Assembly (NCBI RefSeq): GCF_963378105.1 | Contig: NZ_OY726398.1 | Coordinates: forward strand, 4,712,001 to 4,776,000 | Source: Mycolicibacter sp. MU0102 | GTDB lineage: Bacteria > Actinomycetota > Actinomycetes > Mycobacteriales > Mycobacteriaceae | Direction of reading: 5' to 3' | DNA: 64,000 nucleotides | Part shown: positions 33,044-42,307 of the stretch, in pieces | Numbering within the stretch: the first letter of the stretch is position 1 | Layout: each line of letters opens with the position of its first letter | Notes under the pieces: generated by a model | The model's input: the letters and a program-made list of their open reading frames with translations, nothing else | Database searches by the model: none | What the model was told of the DNA's origin: nothing | Position numbers and translations under genes: made by a program

Positions 33044-35568
33044 GGGAGAGCCTCCGGCGCCGGGGGCGGGGGCGGCTCCGGCGGCGGGGGTGGTGGAGGC
33101 GGAGGAGGCGGTGGCGGGGGTGGAGGAGGCGGGAAGGGTTCCGGCATCGGGAAGCCCGGCGGCGGAGGCGCCGGCTCGTCAATATCCTGTGGCGGCGGCG
33201 GCGCCGGATACCAGTCGTACTGCACGGGGATAGGCGCGCTGGTCGGCACGCCCGCGGAACCGCCGATCTCAGTGGGCTTGGGGAACTGCACGATCGGGTC
33301 ACCCCACAGCGCGCCGTCCATGCTGGCTTTCCAGATCTCGGCCGGCAGGCCCGCGCCGTATACCGGCCCGCCCCACTTGTTGGTCAGCGGTTCGTCGCCG
33401 CCGGTGGTGCCCACCCAGACCGCGGTCGACAGGGTCGGCGTGTAGCCGACCATCCAGGCGTCCCGGTTGGCCCCGGTGGTGCCGAGCTGCGTGGTGCCGG
33501 TCTTGGCCGCGGCCGGGCGCCCACCAGCCAGGTCGTGCCCGCCCGACCAGCTCGGAATCGCCTTCATGGCGTCGGTGACATTGTCCGCGACTGCTTTCGG
33601 GACTCGCTGCTCCCCGGAGTCCTTGGCGGCCGCTACGTCGAAGAGAACCCGGTCATCGGGGCCGACGACCTTCTGAATGAAGTGCGGCCGGTGGTACATG
33701 CCGGAGTCGGCCAGGGTCGCGTACGCCGACGCCATATCGATCACCCGAGTCTGGTACTGGCCGAGCACGATGCCATTCTCCGGGGGCCCGCCGAGGCCGT
33801 CCTGGGACAGGGTGTGCGCGACACCCGGGAAGCTCTTGGCGACCCCGAGATCGTGTGCGGCGTCGGCGACGTCCTGCGGTCCGTGCTTGAGCTTGAGCAT
33901 CAGCCGGTAGTACGCCGTGTTGAGCGATCGTTTGAGCGCCTCGGCGATGTTGCAGACTCCACAGCTGGCGCCGCCCACATTGCTGATCTTGGTCTTGCCG
34001 ACCGTCAGCGGGCCGCTGTCGATCTGCTCCCCCAGGCCGATGCCCTGTTTCAGCGCCGCCACCAAGGCGAACACCTTGAACGACGAACCGGTCTGCAAGC
34101 CGGCCTGCGCGAAGTCGAATCCACCGACCTCGTCGCCGCCGTAGTAGGCCCGCACCGCGCCGCTGCGAGGATCGATGGAGACCACAGCGGTCCGCATGGT
34201 CGGTTTTTGCCCCGCCATGGTCGCTCTGACGGCTTTCTCCACCGCCCGCTGCGCCTTCATGTCGATCGTGGTGGTGATGCGCAGTCCCTCCATGTTCAGG
34301 GTCTGCTCGTCGATGTGGAACATGTCGAGCAATTCCTCGGTGACCTGGCGCTGGATCAGCCCGGCGGGCCCGGAGGCTTGGTCGGCATTGCGCGCCTGGT
34401 CAGGCGGGATCGTCGTCGGGAAGAACTGCTTGGCCCGCTCGCTGAGTGTCAGTGCGCCGGTTTGCACCATGCCGTCGAGTACCCAATTCCAGCGGTCGAC
34501 GGCGCGATCCCGGTTGATCGCCGGGTCCAACGCGGACGGCCGCTGAATCACCGCCGCCAATAAGGCGCCCTCGGAGACGGTGAGGTCCTCGACCTGCTTG
34601 TCGAAGTACGCCCGGGCGGCCGCGGCGATCCCGTAGGTAGTGCGGCCGAAGTAGATGATGTTGAGGTAGGCCTCCAGCACTTCGTCTTTGGACCACGCCT
34701 CGGACATTTTGGTGGCGATGACGAGCTCTTTGCCCTTGCGGACCAGTCCGCCCATGCCGGCCCGCTCGGACCCGACCAGCGCGTTCTTGACGTACTGCTG
34801 GGTGATCGTCGAACCGCCCTGGGTGTCACCGCCGGTCAGATTGTTCTTGACCGCCCGAAACAACCCCGAGACCGAGAAGCCGGAGTTGGTGTAGAAGTCG
34901 CGGTCCTCGGCGGCCAACACCGCGTCACGTACGTGAACCGGTACCCGGTCTAGCTTGATGTCAATCCGATTCCCGTCCGGCGGAACGATTTTCGCTAGCT
35001 CGGTACCGTCGGCTGCGAGGATTGTCGACACCTGAGTGGTGTGGATGTCACCGGGTTCGGGCACCTCCACGGTGCGGTAGGCCATCCCGAAGGTGACGAC
35101 CGGCACCGCCAGGAGCGTCGCAGCGGCGGCGTACAGGCCGCGTCTGGCCCAGAGCCATTTCCGTCGCCGCGATTCGTGCTGGTCGAACTGGACGTCGATA
35201 TCTGCCGGCGATTCGTCTGGGACAAGGGGCTTTTCGCTGTCCGGGCGCGGGCGCTCCATGGCGGCCTTGACCGCTTCGAGGCGCTCTTGCAGGTCCAACT
35301 CGTCATCGGTGCAGTCGGCGGACTTGTCCGCGGCGGTGTCGGCGTCCGTCCCGCTCGCTTCGTCGGTGGGCTTGACGTCGGTCGTCGTCAAGAAGTGCTC
35401 TTCGTCAGCGCTGTTGGCACCCGGCGCTGTCGGACCCTGGGTCTTCACAGGAACCCAGGGCGTCCTTGCGGGTAGGAGTCGGGCTTCCGGCCCTTCGCCA
35501 TCCCGAGTCGGGCGCAACCCTTTTCGGTGATCGGCGAAGTGCTCAGCAGCCAGTCGTCCCCCACGCAT
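33040..35568 (-). CDS. Class A penicillin-binding protein (PonA1 type), second tandem copy
   Basis: This is a bifunctional peptidoglycan synthase of 842 residues. After a ~135-residue acidic cytosolic N-terminus and one transmembrane helix (GLYAAAATLLAVPVVTFGMAY), the GT51 glycosyltransferase shows AAEDRDFYTNSG and GSTITQQYVKNAL. The transpeptidase has the SxxK Ser in TGSSFKVF, SLN in KRSLNTAYY, and KTGTTQ. The C-terminus is a Pro-rich tail with 18 consecutive prolines, encoded near 33070-33130. ATG 35568 is the first start; GTG about 40 codons in is possible. It lies 71 bp after the other ponA-like gene, which it closely resembles, so a tandem duplication is likely. M. tuberculosis has one ponA1 at this locus. 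The gene overlaps the GT87 gene by 4 nt. Confidence 0.93.
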   Translation of the reverse strand: MRGGRLAAEHFADHRKGLRPTRDGEGPEARLLPARTPWVPVKTQGPTAPGANSADEEHFLTTTDVKPTDEASGTDADTAADKSADCTDDELDLQERLEAVKAAMERPRPDSEKPLVPDESPADIDVQFDQHESRRRKWLWARRGLYAAAATLLAVPVVTFGMAYRTVEVPEPGDIHTTQVSTILAADGTELAKIVPPDGNRIDIKLDRVPVHVRDAVLAAEDRDFYTNSGFSVSGLFRAVKNNLTGGDTQGGSTITQQYVKNALVGSERAGMGGLVRKGKELVIATKMSEAWSKDEVLEAYLNIIYFGRTTYGIAAAARAYFDKQVEDLTVSEGALLAAVIQRPSALDPAINRDRAVDRWNWVLDGMVQTGALTLSERAKQFFPTTIPPDQARNADQASGPAGLIQRQVTEELLDMFHIDEQTLNMEGLRITTTIDMKAQRAVEKAVRATMAGQKPTMRTAVVSIDPRSGAVRAYYGGDEVGGFDFAQAGLQTGSSFKVFALVAALKQGIGLGEQIDSGPLTVGKTKISNVGGASCGVCNIAEALKRSLNTAYYRLMLKLKHGPQDVADAAHDLGVAKSFPGVAHTLSQDGLGGPPENGIVLGQYQTRVIDMASAYATLADSGMYHRPHFIQKVVGPDDRVLFDVAAAKDSGEQRVPKAVADNVTDAMKAIPSWSGGHDLAGGRPAAAKTGTTQLGTTGANRDAWMVGYTPTLSTAVWVGTTGGDEPLTNKWGGPVYGAGLPAEIWKASMDGALWGDPIVQFPKPTEIGGSAGVPTSAPIPVQYDWYPAPPPPQDIDEPAPPPPGFPMPEPFPPPPPPPPPPPPPPPPPPEPPPPPAPEALP

Positions 35569-35639
35569 CGCTGCAGTCGCATGGCCAACAGATTACTTCC
35601 GTGGACTCACCATCGGGTTGAAACAAGGTCACAAACGCA

Positions 35640-38111
35640 CTACGGCGCGGGGGGCAGCGGCTCGGCCGCAGGTGGGCCGCCCGGCTCGGGCGCCTGCGGC
35701 ACCGGCGGCGCCGGTGGGGCGGCCGTGATCGTGGTGGGCGGACCGATCGGGATGGTGATGCCCGGGGCGATCTCGATCGTCGGCTGGATGACGGTTTCCT
35801 CCGGGGGGGCCGGCGGGCCGGCGTCCATCGGAGGGGGCGGTGGCGGCGCGGCCGGGACGCCGGCATAGCCGCCGATCTCGGTGGGCGTGGGGAAGGTTTC
35901 GTTGGACGTGCCCTTCAGGGCGCCGTCCATGGTGGCCTTCCAGATGTCGGCCGGAATGCCCGCGCCGTAGACCGGACCACCCCACTGATTCACCAGCGGC
36001 TCGTCTCCCCCGGTGGTGCCCACCCAGACGGCGGTCGACAGCGACGGCGTGTAGCCGACCATCCAACCGTCCCGGTTGGCCCCGGTGTCGCCCAGCTGCG
36101 TAGTGCCGGTCTTGGCCGCCGACGGTCGCCCGCCGGCCAGGTTGTGCCCACGCGACCAGGCGGCGATGGGCTGCATGGCGGAGGTGACGTTGTCGGCGAC
36201 CGCCTTGGGGATGCGCTGCTCGCCGGTGTCTTCGGAAGTCTTCGCATCGAACAGCACCCGGCCGTCGGCGCTTTCCACCTTCTCCACGAAGTGCGGTGGG
36301 TGGTAGATGCCGGAGTCCGCCAGCGTCGCGTACGCCGAGGCCATGTCGATCACCCGGGTCTGGTACTGGCCCAGCACCACTCCGCCTTCGGGCGGGCCGC
36401 CATCCTGCGACAGGGTGTGCGGTACGCCGGGGAAGCTCTTGGCCACCCCGGCCTGATGCGCTGCGTCGGCGACGTCCTGCGCCCCGTTCTTGAGTTTGAG
36501 CATCAGCCGGTAGTAGGCGGTGTTCAACGAGCGCTTGAGCGCCTCGGCGATGTTGCAGACACCGCAGCCCTCGCCCTCGGCGTTGGTGATCTTGGTCCGG
36601 CCGTTGTCGAGGGTCAGCGGTGAACTGTCGATCTGATAGCCCAAGCCGATGCCCTGCTCCAACGCGGCCACCAGGGCGAACACCTTGAACGACGACCCGG
36701 TCTGCAGCCCGGCCTGGGCGAAGTCGAAACCGTTGGCATCCGATCCGCCGTAGTAGGCGCGCACCGCGCCGTCGCGCGGGTCGATGGACACGACCGCGGT
36801 CCGCATGTTGGGGATCTGGTCTTTGAGGTAAGTGGCCACCGCGTCTTCGGCGGCCTCCTGCGCCGCCGGGTCGATAGTGGTGGTGATCTGCAGGCCCTGG
36901 GTGTTGAGCGTCTGTTCGTCGATGTTGAACAGCTCGAGCAGCTCACTCGTGACCTGCCGCTGGATCAACCCGTTGGGCCCGGTGGTGATGTTCTGGCTGC
37001 GGGCCAGTTCGGGCGAGACCGTGGACGGAAACTCTTGGGCGGCGCGCTCACCGGCGGAAATGGCTCCGGTCTCCACCATGCCGTCGAGCACCCAGCTCCA
37101 CCGGTCGAGGGCGCCTTCGGGATCGACCGCCGGGTCCAACGTGGACGGCCGCTGGATCAGGGCGGCCAGCAGCGCACCCTCGGCGATATCGAGCTCCTCG
37201 ACGGGCTTGTCGAAGTACGCCCGTGACGCCGCGGCGATCCCATAGGCGCCGCGGCCGAAGTAGATGATGTTCAGGTAGGCCTGCAGCACATCGTCTTTGC
37301 GCCACGCACTCGACATCTTGGTGGCGATCACCAGCTCTTTGGCCTTGCGGACCAATCCGCCCATACCGGCCCGCTCGGATCCGACCAGGGCGTTCTTGAC
37401 GTATTGCTGGGTGATCGTCGAACCGCCCTGGGTGTCGCCGCCGAACAGGTTGTTCTTGATCGCGCGGGCGAAACCCGACACCGAGAATCCCGGGTTGGAG
37501 TAAAAGTCGCGGTCCTCGGCCGCCAACACCGCGTTGCGCACGTAGACCGGCACCTGGTTGATGTCGATGTCGACGCGGTTGCCTTCCGGCGGAATGATCT
37601 TGGCCAGTTCGGAACCGTCACTGGCCAAGATCGTCGATACCTGGTTGGTCCGGATGTCGCCGGGCGAGGGCACGTCGGTGATGGAGTAGGCCATCGCGAA
37701 GGTGATGACCGGCAGCAGCAGCATCACCACCACGGCGGTGTAGAGCCCGCGCCGGATCCACCGCCAATTCGGCGGATGGGCGCGCAGCCACTCCAGCGGA
37801 TTCGGCGCGGCCGGCCGGTCGGCGGAAGCGGAGCGCTCTGCCCGCCGCGGCGGCGACACGGTCGGCTTCTCCGGCGGTGGCTCGCGTCGCGGGATCCGGC
37901 CACTCAACGTCTGCTCGCGTTGTGGAGGCGCCCCGTCGAGTGCCGCCCGCACCGCATCGATCGGGTCCCGCAGATCGGCAGTCACGGCGTCGTCAACTGC
38001 CGGAATGATCGTGGTCTGGCGGTCATCCGGCCCCGCCGGTGGGCGCCGGCCGGCAGCGTCGGAGGGCCGGGCCGATCCAGCATCGGACCCGTCGTCGTGA
38101 TGTTTACTCAC
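35640..38111 (-). CDS. ponA1: Class A penicillin-binding protein PonA1
   Basis: This 823-residue bifunctional PBP builds glycan strands and cross-links them. A ~115-residue cytosolic part precedes the transmembrane helix (TAVVVMLLLPVITFAMAY). GT51 motifs are AAEDRDFYSNPG and GSTITQQYVKNAL; transpeptidase motifs are TGSSFK, SLN and KTGTTQ. The tail is Pro-rich. The part from NQVSTILASDGSELAKIIPPEGNR onward reads closest to M. tuberculosis PonA1 as I recall it, so the symbol is given to this copy. GTG 38111 is chosen because it overlaps the stop of the DUF5318 gene by 8 bp; the longer ATG 38186 start would lie deep inside that gene. A second, similar PBP gene follows. Confidence 0.93.
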   Translation of the reverse strand: MSKHHDDGSDAGSARPSDAAGRRPPAGPDDRQTTIIPAVDDAVTADLRDPIDAVRAALDGAPPQREQTLSGRIPRREPPPEKPTVSPPRRAERSASADRPAAPNPLEWLRAHPPNWRWIRRGLYTAVVVMLLLPVITFAMAYSITDVPSPGDIRTNQVSTILASDGSELAKIIPPEGNRVDIDINQVPVYVRNAVLAAEDRDFYSNPGFSVSGFARAIKNNLFGGDTQGGSTITQQYVKNALVGSERAGMGGLVRKAKELVIATKMSSAWRKDDVLQAYLNIIYFGRGAYGIAAASRAYFDKPVEELDIAEGALLAALIQRPSTLDPAVDPEGALDRWSWVLDGMVETGAISAGERAAQEFPSTVSPELARSQNITTGPNGLIQRQVTSELLELFNIDEQTLNTQGLQITTTIDPAAQEAAEDAVATYLKDQIPNMRTAVVSIDPRDGAVRAYYGGSDANGFDFAQAGLQTGSSFKVFALVAALEQGIGLGYQIDSSPLTLDNGRTKITNAEGEGCGVCNIAEALKRSLNTAYYRLMLKLKNGAQDVADAAHQAGVAKSFPGVPHTLSQDGGPPEGGVVLGQYQTRVIDMASAYATLADSGIYHPPHFVEKVESADGRVLFDAKTSEDTGEQRIPKAVADNVTSAMQPIAAWSRGHNLAGGRPSAAKTGTTQLGDTGANRDGWMVGYTPSLSTAVWVGTTGGDEPLVNQWGGPVYGAGIPADIWKATMDGALKGTSNETFPTPTEIGGYAGVPAAPPPPPPMDAGPPAPPEETVIQPTIEIAPGITIPIGPPTTITAAPPAPPVPQAPEPGGPPAAEPLPPAP

Positions 38112-38529
38112 TGGCGGTACGGGCTCCGCTGCGTGCCGGCCGTCGACCGCGGGATCCCTTGGGCGGGCTCGCGAGGCCCAACACATATGACTTCACAAGG
38201 TGATTCCAGCTGCAGGTCCGGCACACCTCGACGACGTACACCGAGAACTCCGAGAAGCGGGTGGCCAGCAGAACCAGCTCCTCGGCGGAGCGCGCCGAGC
38301 CCGAGACCGCACCCAGCTGGTCGCCGTACACCCACGACACCAGGGTGAGCGGCTCCTTGCGGCAGATGGGGCAGACCACCGCGCTGGCCTTGCCGTGGAA
38401 CTTCGCGGCGCGCAGCAGATACGGGTTGGCGTCGCACACCTCGGTGACCCCGGTACGCCCGGAGTAGACCTCGGCCAGCAGGGAACGGCGCCGGAGCGCG
38501 TAGTCCACTACCTGTCGCTGCAATCGCAC
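38104..38529 (-). CDS. DUF5318 protein with zinc-ribbon Cys pairs, Rv0049 homologue
   Basis: This protein of 141 residues (from GTG 38529, MRLQRQVVDYALRRRSLL) matches Rv0049, always found next to ponA1 in mycobacteria. Two CxxC pairs, CPICRKE and CRTCSWN, probably bind one zinc. The function is unknown. The C-terminal tail is basic (GSRGRRPARSGARTASE). An upstream GTG at 38562 is in frame, but the RLQRQVVDY start fits the known family. It overlaps ponA1 by 8 bp and is likely co-transcribed with it, suggesting a role linked to cell-wall synthesis (inference). Confidence 0.82.
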   Translation of the reverse strand: MRLQRQVVDYALRRRSLLAEVYSGRTGVTEVCDANPYLLRAAKFHGKASAVVCPICRKEPLTLVSWVYGDQLGAVSGSARSAEELVLLATRFSEFSVYVVEVCRTCSWNHLVKSYVLGLASPPKGSRGRRPARSGARTASE

Positions 38530-38628
38530 GGTCACCAGAGTACGTCGGGTCCTCACCGGCACTCGCGATCAACGCCCCCAACCGGCGCTAACCGGCGGAT
38601 TCGCCGCCACTACCGGGCAGCCGTCTTT

Positions 38629-38634
38629 TACGAT
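38629..38634 (+). promoter_or_regulatory. Putative -10 box (TACGAT) for a leaderless transcript
   Basis: TACGAT fits TANNNT and ends 7 nt before GTG 38642 of the DUF1707 gene. Confidence 0.4.
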
Positions 38635-38641
38635 CGTCGCC

Positions 38642-39493
38642 GTGGCGACACGGCAGACCGCAGGCACCCGGGCCAAGGACAGCGACCGCGACGACGTCTG
38701 CCGGATCCTGGACAGCGCGCTGGGCGAGGGGCAGGTATCCAGCGCCGAGCACCAGGAGCGAATCAGCGCGGCCACCCGAGCCGTGACCCTGGGAGACCTG
38801 CATTCCCTGGTCGGCGACCTGCAGACCGAGACCGCGCCGGTCAAGCTGCCGGCATTGGGCAGTCCCGCGAAGTTCGGCGTGCGCAGTGTCGCCGTCAGGG
38901 CACTGGGCGCACTAGGCACCGCGGTGCTGGCGGGCATGCTGCTCGGTTGGGCGATGTACGGAAACACCAGCTCGCCGCTGAGTTTCACCTCAGATCCCGG
39001 GGCCAAGCCGGACGGCGTCGCGCCGGTGGTGCTCACCCCACCACGACAGCTGCAGTCCCTGGGCGGACTCACCGGCCTGCTGGAGCAGGCACGGCAGAAG
39101 TTCGGCGACACCATGGGCTACCGGCTGGTGGTCTACCCCGACTACGCATCCCTCGATCGGCCCGACCCGACCGAAGAGCGCCGCAAACTGGACTACTCCT
39201 ACCGCGGCGGCTGGGATGACCCCTCCACTTCGTCCAAGAGCAGTGATGACGTGCTGGTCGATCTGAGCGCATTCGACGTGAAGGCCGCGGTCGGGATCCT
39301 GCGTGGGGCTCCCGAGACGCTCGGGATCAAACCAGCCGACGTGAAAAGCACCTACCTGATCGTGGATCCCGCTCGGGATCCCACGACACCGGGTGCTCTA
39401 TCGCTGTCGGTGTATGTTTCCAGCGACTACGGCAGCGGCTACATCGCCTTCGCGGGCGACGGCACCGTCAAACGCGTCAATTACCCGTCCTGA
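38642..39493 (+). CDS. DUF1707 SHOCT-like membrane protein, Rv0048c homologue
   Basis: This 283-residue protein starts with a DUF1707 domain (RAKDSDRDDVCRILDSALGEGQVSSAEHQERISAA). One transmembrane helix follows (AVRALGALGTAVLAGMLLGWAMY), then a ~170-residue extracytoplasmic domain without recognised motifs, ending in a strand-rich segment (YLIVDPARDPTTPGALSLSVYVSSDYG). It corresponds by position to Rv0048c. DUF1707 modules occur at the N-terminus of membrane proteins tied to envelope stress or cell-shape genes; the function here is unknown. It is divergent from the ponA1/DUF5318 unit and upstream of padR. Confidence 0.78.
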   Translation: MATRQTAGTRAKDSDRDDVCRILDSALGEGQVSSAEHQERISAATRAVTLGDLHSLVGDLQTETAPVKLPALGSPAKFGVRSVAVRALGALGTAVLAGMLLGWAMYGNTSSPLSFTSDPGAKPDGVAPVVLTPPRQLQSLGGLTGLLEQARQKFGDTMGYRLVVYPDYASLDRPDPTEERRKLDYSYRGGWDDPSTSSKSSDDVLVDLSAFDVKAAVGILRGAPETLGIKPADVKSTYLIVDPARDPTTPGALSLSVYVSSDYGSGYIAFAGDGTVKRVNYPS

Positions 39494-39620
39494 AATTCTT
39501 GGCCCCTACGGCCTGAACAGCTGACGAACAGTAGCCCCTTGGGCGTAGTTATATCGGCGCGATACTATGGCGCGAACCGTCGAACGGTCGTAGCTACACC
39601 ATCTGGAGGAGGTGACTGGA

Positions 39621-40160
39621 GTGCTTGAGCTCGCCATTTTGGGCTTGTTGCTCGAGTCTCCGATGCACGGCTACGAGCTCCGGAAGCGGTTGACCGGTCT
39701 GCTGGGTGCGTTCCGGGCGTTCTCCTACGGTTCGCTGTATCCCGCACTGCGGCGCATGCAGCTGGCCGGCGTGATCGCCGAGGACGCCACCCCAACGGGG
39801 ACCCCGGTGCGCCGGGCCCGTCGGGTGTACCGGCTGACCGACGCCGGCCGTCAGCGATTCAACGAGCTGGTGTCCGACACCGGCCCGCAGAACTACACAG
39901 ACGACGGCTTTGGAGTCCACCTGGCGTTCTTCAACCGCACCCCGGCCGAAGCTCGGATGCGGATCCTCGAAGGCCGCCGCCGGCAGGTGGAAGAACGCCG
40001 GGAAGGCCTGCGCAACGCGGTGGCGCGGGCCAGCAACTCGTTGGACCGCTATACCCGCCAGCTGCACCAGCTCGGGCTGGAGTCCAGCGAGCGGGAGGTC
40101 AATTGGCTCAACGAGCTGATCGCGGCCGAACGCGCATCGAACCGGGCCGAACAACCCTGA
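39621..40160 (+). CDS. PadR-family transcriptional regulator, Rv0047c homologue
   Basis: This 179-residue regulator begins VLELAILGLLLESPMHGYELRKRL, the standard PadR winged-helix start. The recognition region is GSLYPALRRMQLAGVI and the wing is RRARRVYRLTDAGRQRF. A long C-terminal helical dimerisation domain contains NRTPAEARMRILEGRRRQVEERREGL. GTG 39621 is chosen because GGAGGAGG ends 8 nt upstream; GTG 39612 lies inside that Shine-Dalgarno. It sits 79 bp before ino1 in the same direction, as in M. tuberculosis, so it may regulate ino1 or itself (inference). Confidence 0.92.
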   Translation: MLELAILGLLLESPMHGYELRKRLTGLLGAFRAFSYGSLYPALRRMQLAGVIAEDATPTGTPVRRARRVYRLTDAGRQRFNELVSDTGPQNYTDDGFGVHLAFFNRTPAEARMRILEGRRRQVEERREGLRNAVARASNSLDRYTRQLHQLGLESSEREVNWLNELIAAERASNRAEQP

Positions 40161-40239
40161 TCCTGCATACAGACGCGGGCATCGGGGCAACACAACACAG
40201 CACGTCAGCAGTGGAAGCAGAAAAAGGAGATCGTCGGAA

Positions 40240-41331
40240 ATGACTGAGCAATCGACGGAAGTGCGGGTCGCCATTGTCGGCGTCGGTAACTGCGCCTCCT
40301 CGCTGGTCCAAGGCGTGCAGTACTACCAGAACGCCGATGACACCTCGACGGTCCCGGGCTTGATGCACGTGCGCTTCGGTCCGTACCACGTCCGCGACGT
40401 GAAGTTCGTCGCCGCGTTCGACGTGGACGCCAAGAAGGTCGGCTTCGACCTGTCCGAGGCCATCTTCGCCTCGGAGAACAACACCATCAAGATCGCCGAC
40501 GTGCCGCCGACCAACGTCATCGTGCAGCGTGGGCCGACCCTGGACGGCATCGGCAAGTACTACGCCGAGACCATCGAGGTTTCCGACGCCGAGGCTGTGG
40601 ACGTGGTCGCCGCCCTGCGCGAGGCCAAGGTCGACGTGCTGGTCTCCTACCTGCCGGTGGGTTCGGAAGAGGCCGACAAGTTCTACGCCCAGTGCGCCAT
40701 CGACGCCAATGTGGCATTCGTCAACGCGCTGCCGGTGTTCATCGCCTCCGACCCGGTGTGGGCCAAGAAGTTCGCCGACGCCGGCGTGCCGATCGTCGGC
40801 GACGACATCAAGAGCCAGGTCGGCGCCACCATCACCCACCGCGTGATGGCCAAGCTGTTCGAGGACCGTGGCGTCACACTGGACCGCACCTACCAGCTCA
40901 ACGTCGGCGGCAACATGGACTTCAAGAACATGCTCGAGCGCGAGCGCCTGGAGTCCAAGAAGGTCTCCAAGACCCAGGCCGTCACCTCTAACCTGACCGG
41001 CTCGCTGGCCGGCAAGGTCGAGGACAAGAACGTGCACATCGGCCCGTCCGACCACGTCGCCTGGCTCGATGACCGCAAGTGGGCCTACGTGCGCCTCGAG
41101 GGCCGCGCCTTCGGCGACGCTCCGCTGAACCTGGAGTACAAGCTCGAGGTGTGGGACTCGCCGAACTCGGCCGGCATCATCATCGACGCGGTGCGTGCCG
41201 CCAAGATCGCCAAGGACCGTGGCATCGGCGGACCCATCCTGCCGGCATCGGCGTACCTGATGAAGAGCCCGCCCAAGCAGCTGGCTGACGACATCGCGCG
41301 CGCCCAGCTCGAAGAATTCATCGTCGGCTAG
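40240..41331 (+). CDS. ino1: Inositol-3-phosphate (myo-inositol-1-phosphate) synthase
   Basis: Ino1 converts glucose 6-phosphate to inositol phosphate with NAD, feeding phosphatidylinositol, PIMs/LAM and mycothiol. The 363-residue protein has the NAD-binding turn VAIVGVGNCASSLVQGVQYY and the catalytic core GDDIKSQVGATITHRVMAKLF with NVGGNMDFKNML and DHVAWLDDRKWAYVRLEGR. This is the short actinobacterial form. AAAAAGGAG lies 10 nt before ATG 40240. The codons are among the most C/G-ending in the window, fitting high expression. Confidence 0.97.
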   Translation: MTEQSTEVRVAIVGVGNCASSLVQGVQYYQNADDTSTVPGLMHVRFGPYHVRDVKFVAAFDVDAKKVGFDLSEAIFASENNTIKIADVPPTNVIVQRGPTLDGIGKYYAETIEVSDAEAVDVVAALREAKVDVLVSYLPVGSEEADKFYAQCAIDANVAFVNALPVFIASDPVWAKKFADAGVPIVGDDIKSQVGATITHRVMAKLFEDRGVTLDRTYQLNVGGNMDFKNMLERERLESKKVSKTQAVTSNLTGSLAGKVEDKNVHIGPSDHVAWLDDRKWAYVRLEGRAFGDAPLNLEYKLEVWDSPNSAGIIIDAVRAAKIAKDRGIGGPILPASAYLMKSPPKQLADDIARAQLEEFIVG

Positions 41332-41355
41332 ACACCATCGACTCTGCGCGGGGAC

Positions 41356-42240
41356 ATGACTGACGACGAGCTGGCCGGCCTCTCGGAGTTCGCCCTATTG
41401 AGGGGAAACGCCGAGCAGGCCGGTCTGGCCAGTGCGTTGCCCGACGTGGAGCGCATCGATACCGCTGAAGTCAGCGCGCTGCGCTGGGGTTCGGCACCGC
41501 CGCGCGTGGTGTTCCTGCACGGCGGCGCGCAGAACGCTCACACCTGGGACACCGTCATCCTCGGGCTCGGCGAGCCCGCGCTGGCGGTGGACCTGCCCGG
41601 GCACGGCCGCTCGGCGTGGCGCGAGGACGGCGACTACTCGCCCCAACGCAATGCCGCCACGCTGGCGCCGGTGCTGCGCGAGCTGGCACCGGACGCCGAG
41701 TTGGTGGTCGGCATGTCCCTGGGCGGGCTGACCGCGATCCGACTGGCGGCCACCGCCGGCGAGCTGGTGCGCCGGTTGGCGATCGTGGACGTGACACCGT
41801 CGGCGTTGCAGCGGCACGCCGAGATGAGCGCTGCCGACCGCGGGACCGTGGCATTGGCCCAAGGCGATCGGACCTTCCCCGACTTCGAGTCACTGCTGGC
41901 GATCACCACGGCCGCGGCGCCGCACCGGGATCCGGAGTCGCTGCGACGCGGACTGTTCCACAACACTCGTCGGTTGCCGGACGGCAGTTGGACGTGGCGT
42001 TACGACACCATCCGCTCGGTTGGCGACTTCACCGAGCTGTGGACCGATGTCTCGGCGATCACCGCGCCCACCACCTTGATCCGCGGCGGCGATTCGTTCT
42101 TCGTCACCGCCGACGACGTCGCCGAGTACGCGCAACGTTCGCCGGGGTTGACCACCCACGTGGTCGACGGAGCCGGGCACTCCGTGCAAAGTGATCGGCC
42201 GCGCGTCCTGGTCGAGCTGCTGCGCATGGCCCTGGCATAG
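41356..42240 (+). CDS. Alpha/beta hydrolase, Rv0045c-type esterase
   Basis: The 294-residue protein has the full alpha/beta hydrolase set: VVFLHGGAQNAHTWDTV (oxyanion), DLPGHGRS, nucleophile elbow GMSLGGLTA, acidic loop TTLIRGGDSFFV, and His in VDGAGHSVQSDRP. It corresponds to Rv0045c, a characterised esterase with a flexible substrate loop. It is 24 bp downstream of ino1 in the same direction and so may be co-transcribed. No signal peptide; cytosolic. The physiological ester is unknown. Confidence 0.9.
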   Translation: MTDDELAGLSEFALLRGNAEQAGLASALPDVERIDTAEVSALRWGSAPPRVVFLHGGAQNAHTWDTVILGLGEPALAVDLPGHGRSAWREDGDYSPQRNAATLAPVLRELAPDAELVVGMSLGGLTAIRLAATAGELVRRLAIVDVTPSALQRHAEMSAADRGTVALAQGDRTFPDFESLLAITTAAAPHRDPESLRRGLFHNTRRLPDGSWTWRYDTIRSVGDFTELWTDVSAITAPTTLIRGGDSFFVTADDVAEYAQRSPGLTTHVVDGAGHSVQSDRPRVLVELLRMALA

Positions 42241-42307
42241 AACCAGTCGGTTCAGCGAGGCTGGAAGCGCCGCATCAATCCGGCAATTCCGGGGATAAGG
42301 TGGCGAG

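Noticed and set aside
38112..38186. ATG 38186 as the start of ponA1
   Set aside because: Would overlap the DUF5318 gene by 83 bp; GTG 38111 gives a short overlap and a normal N-terminus.
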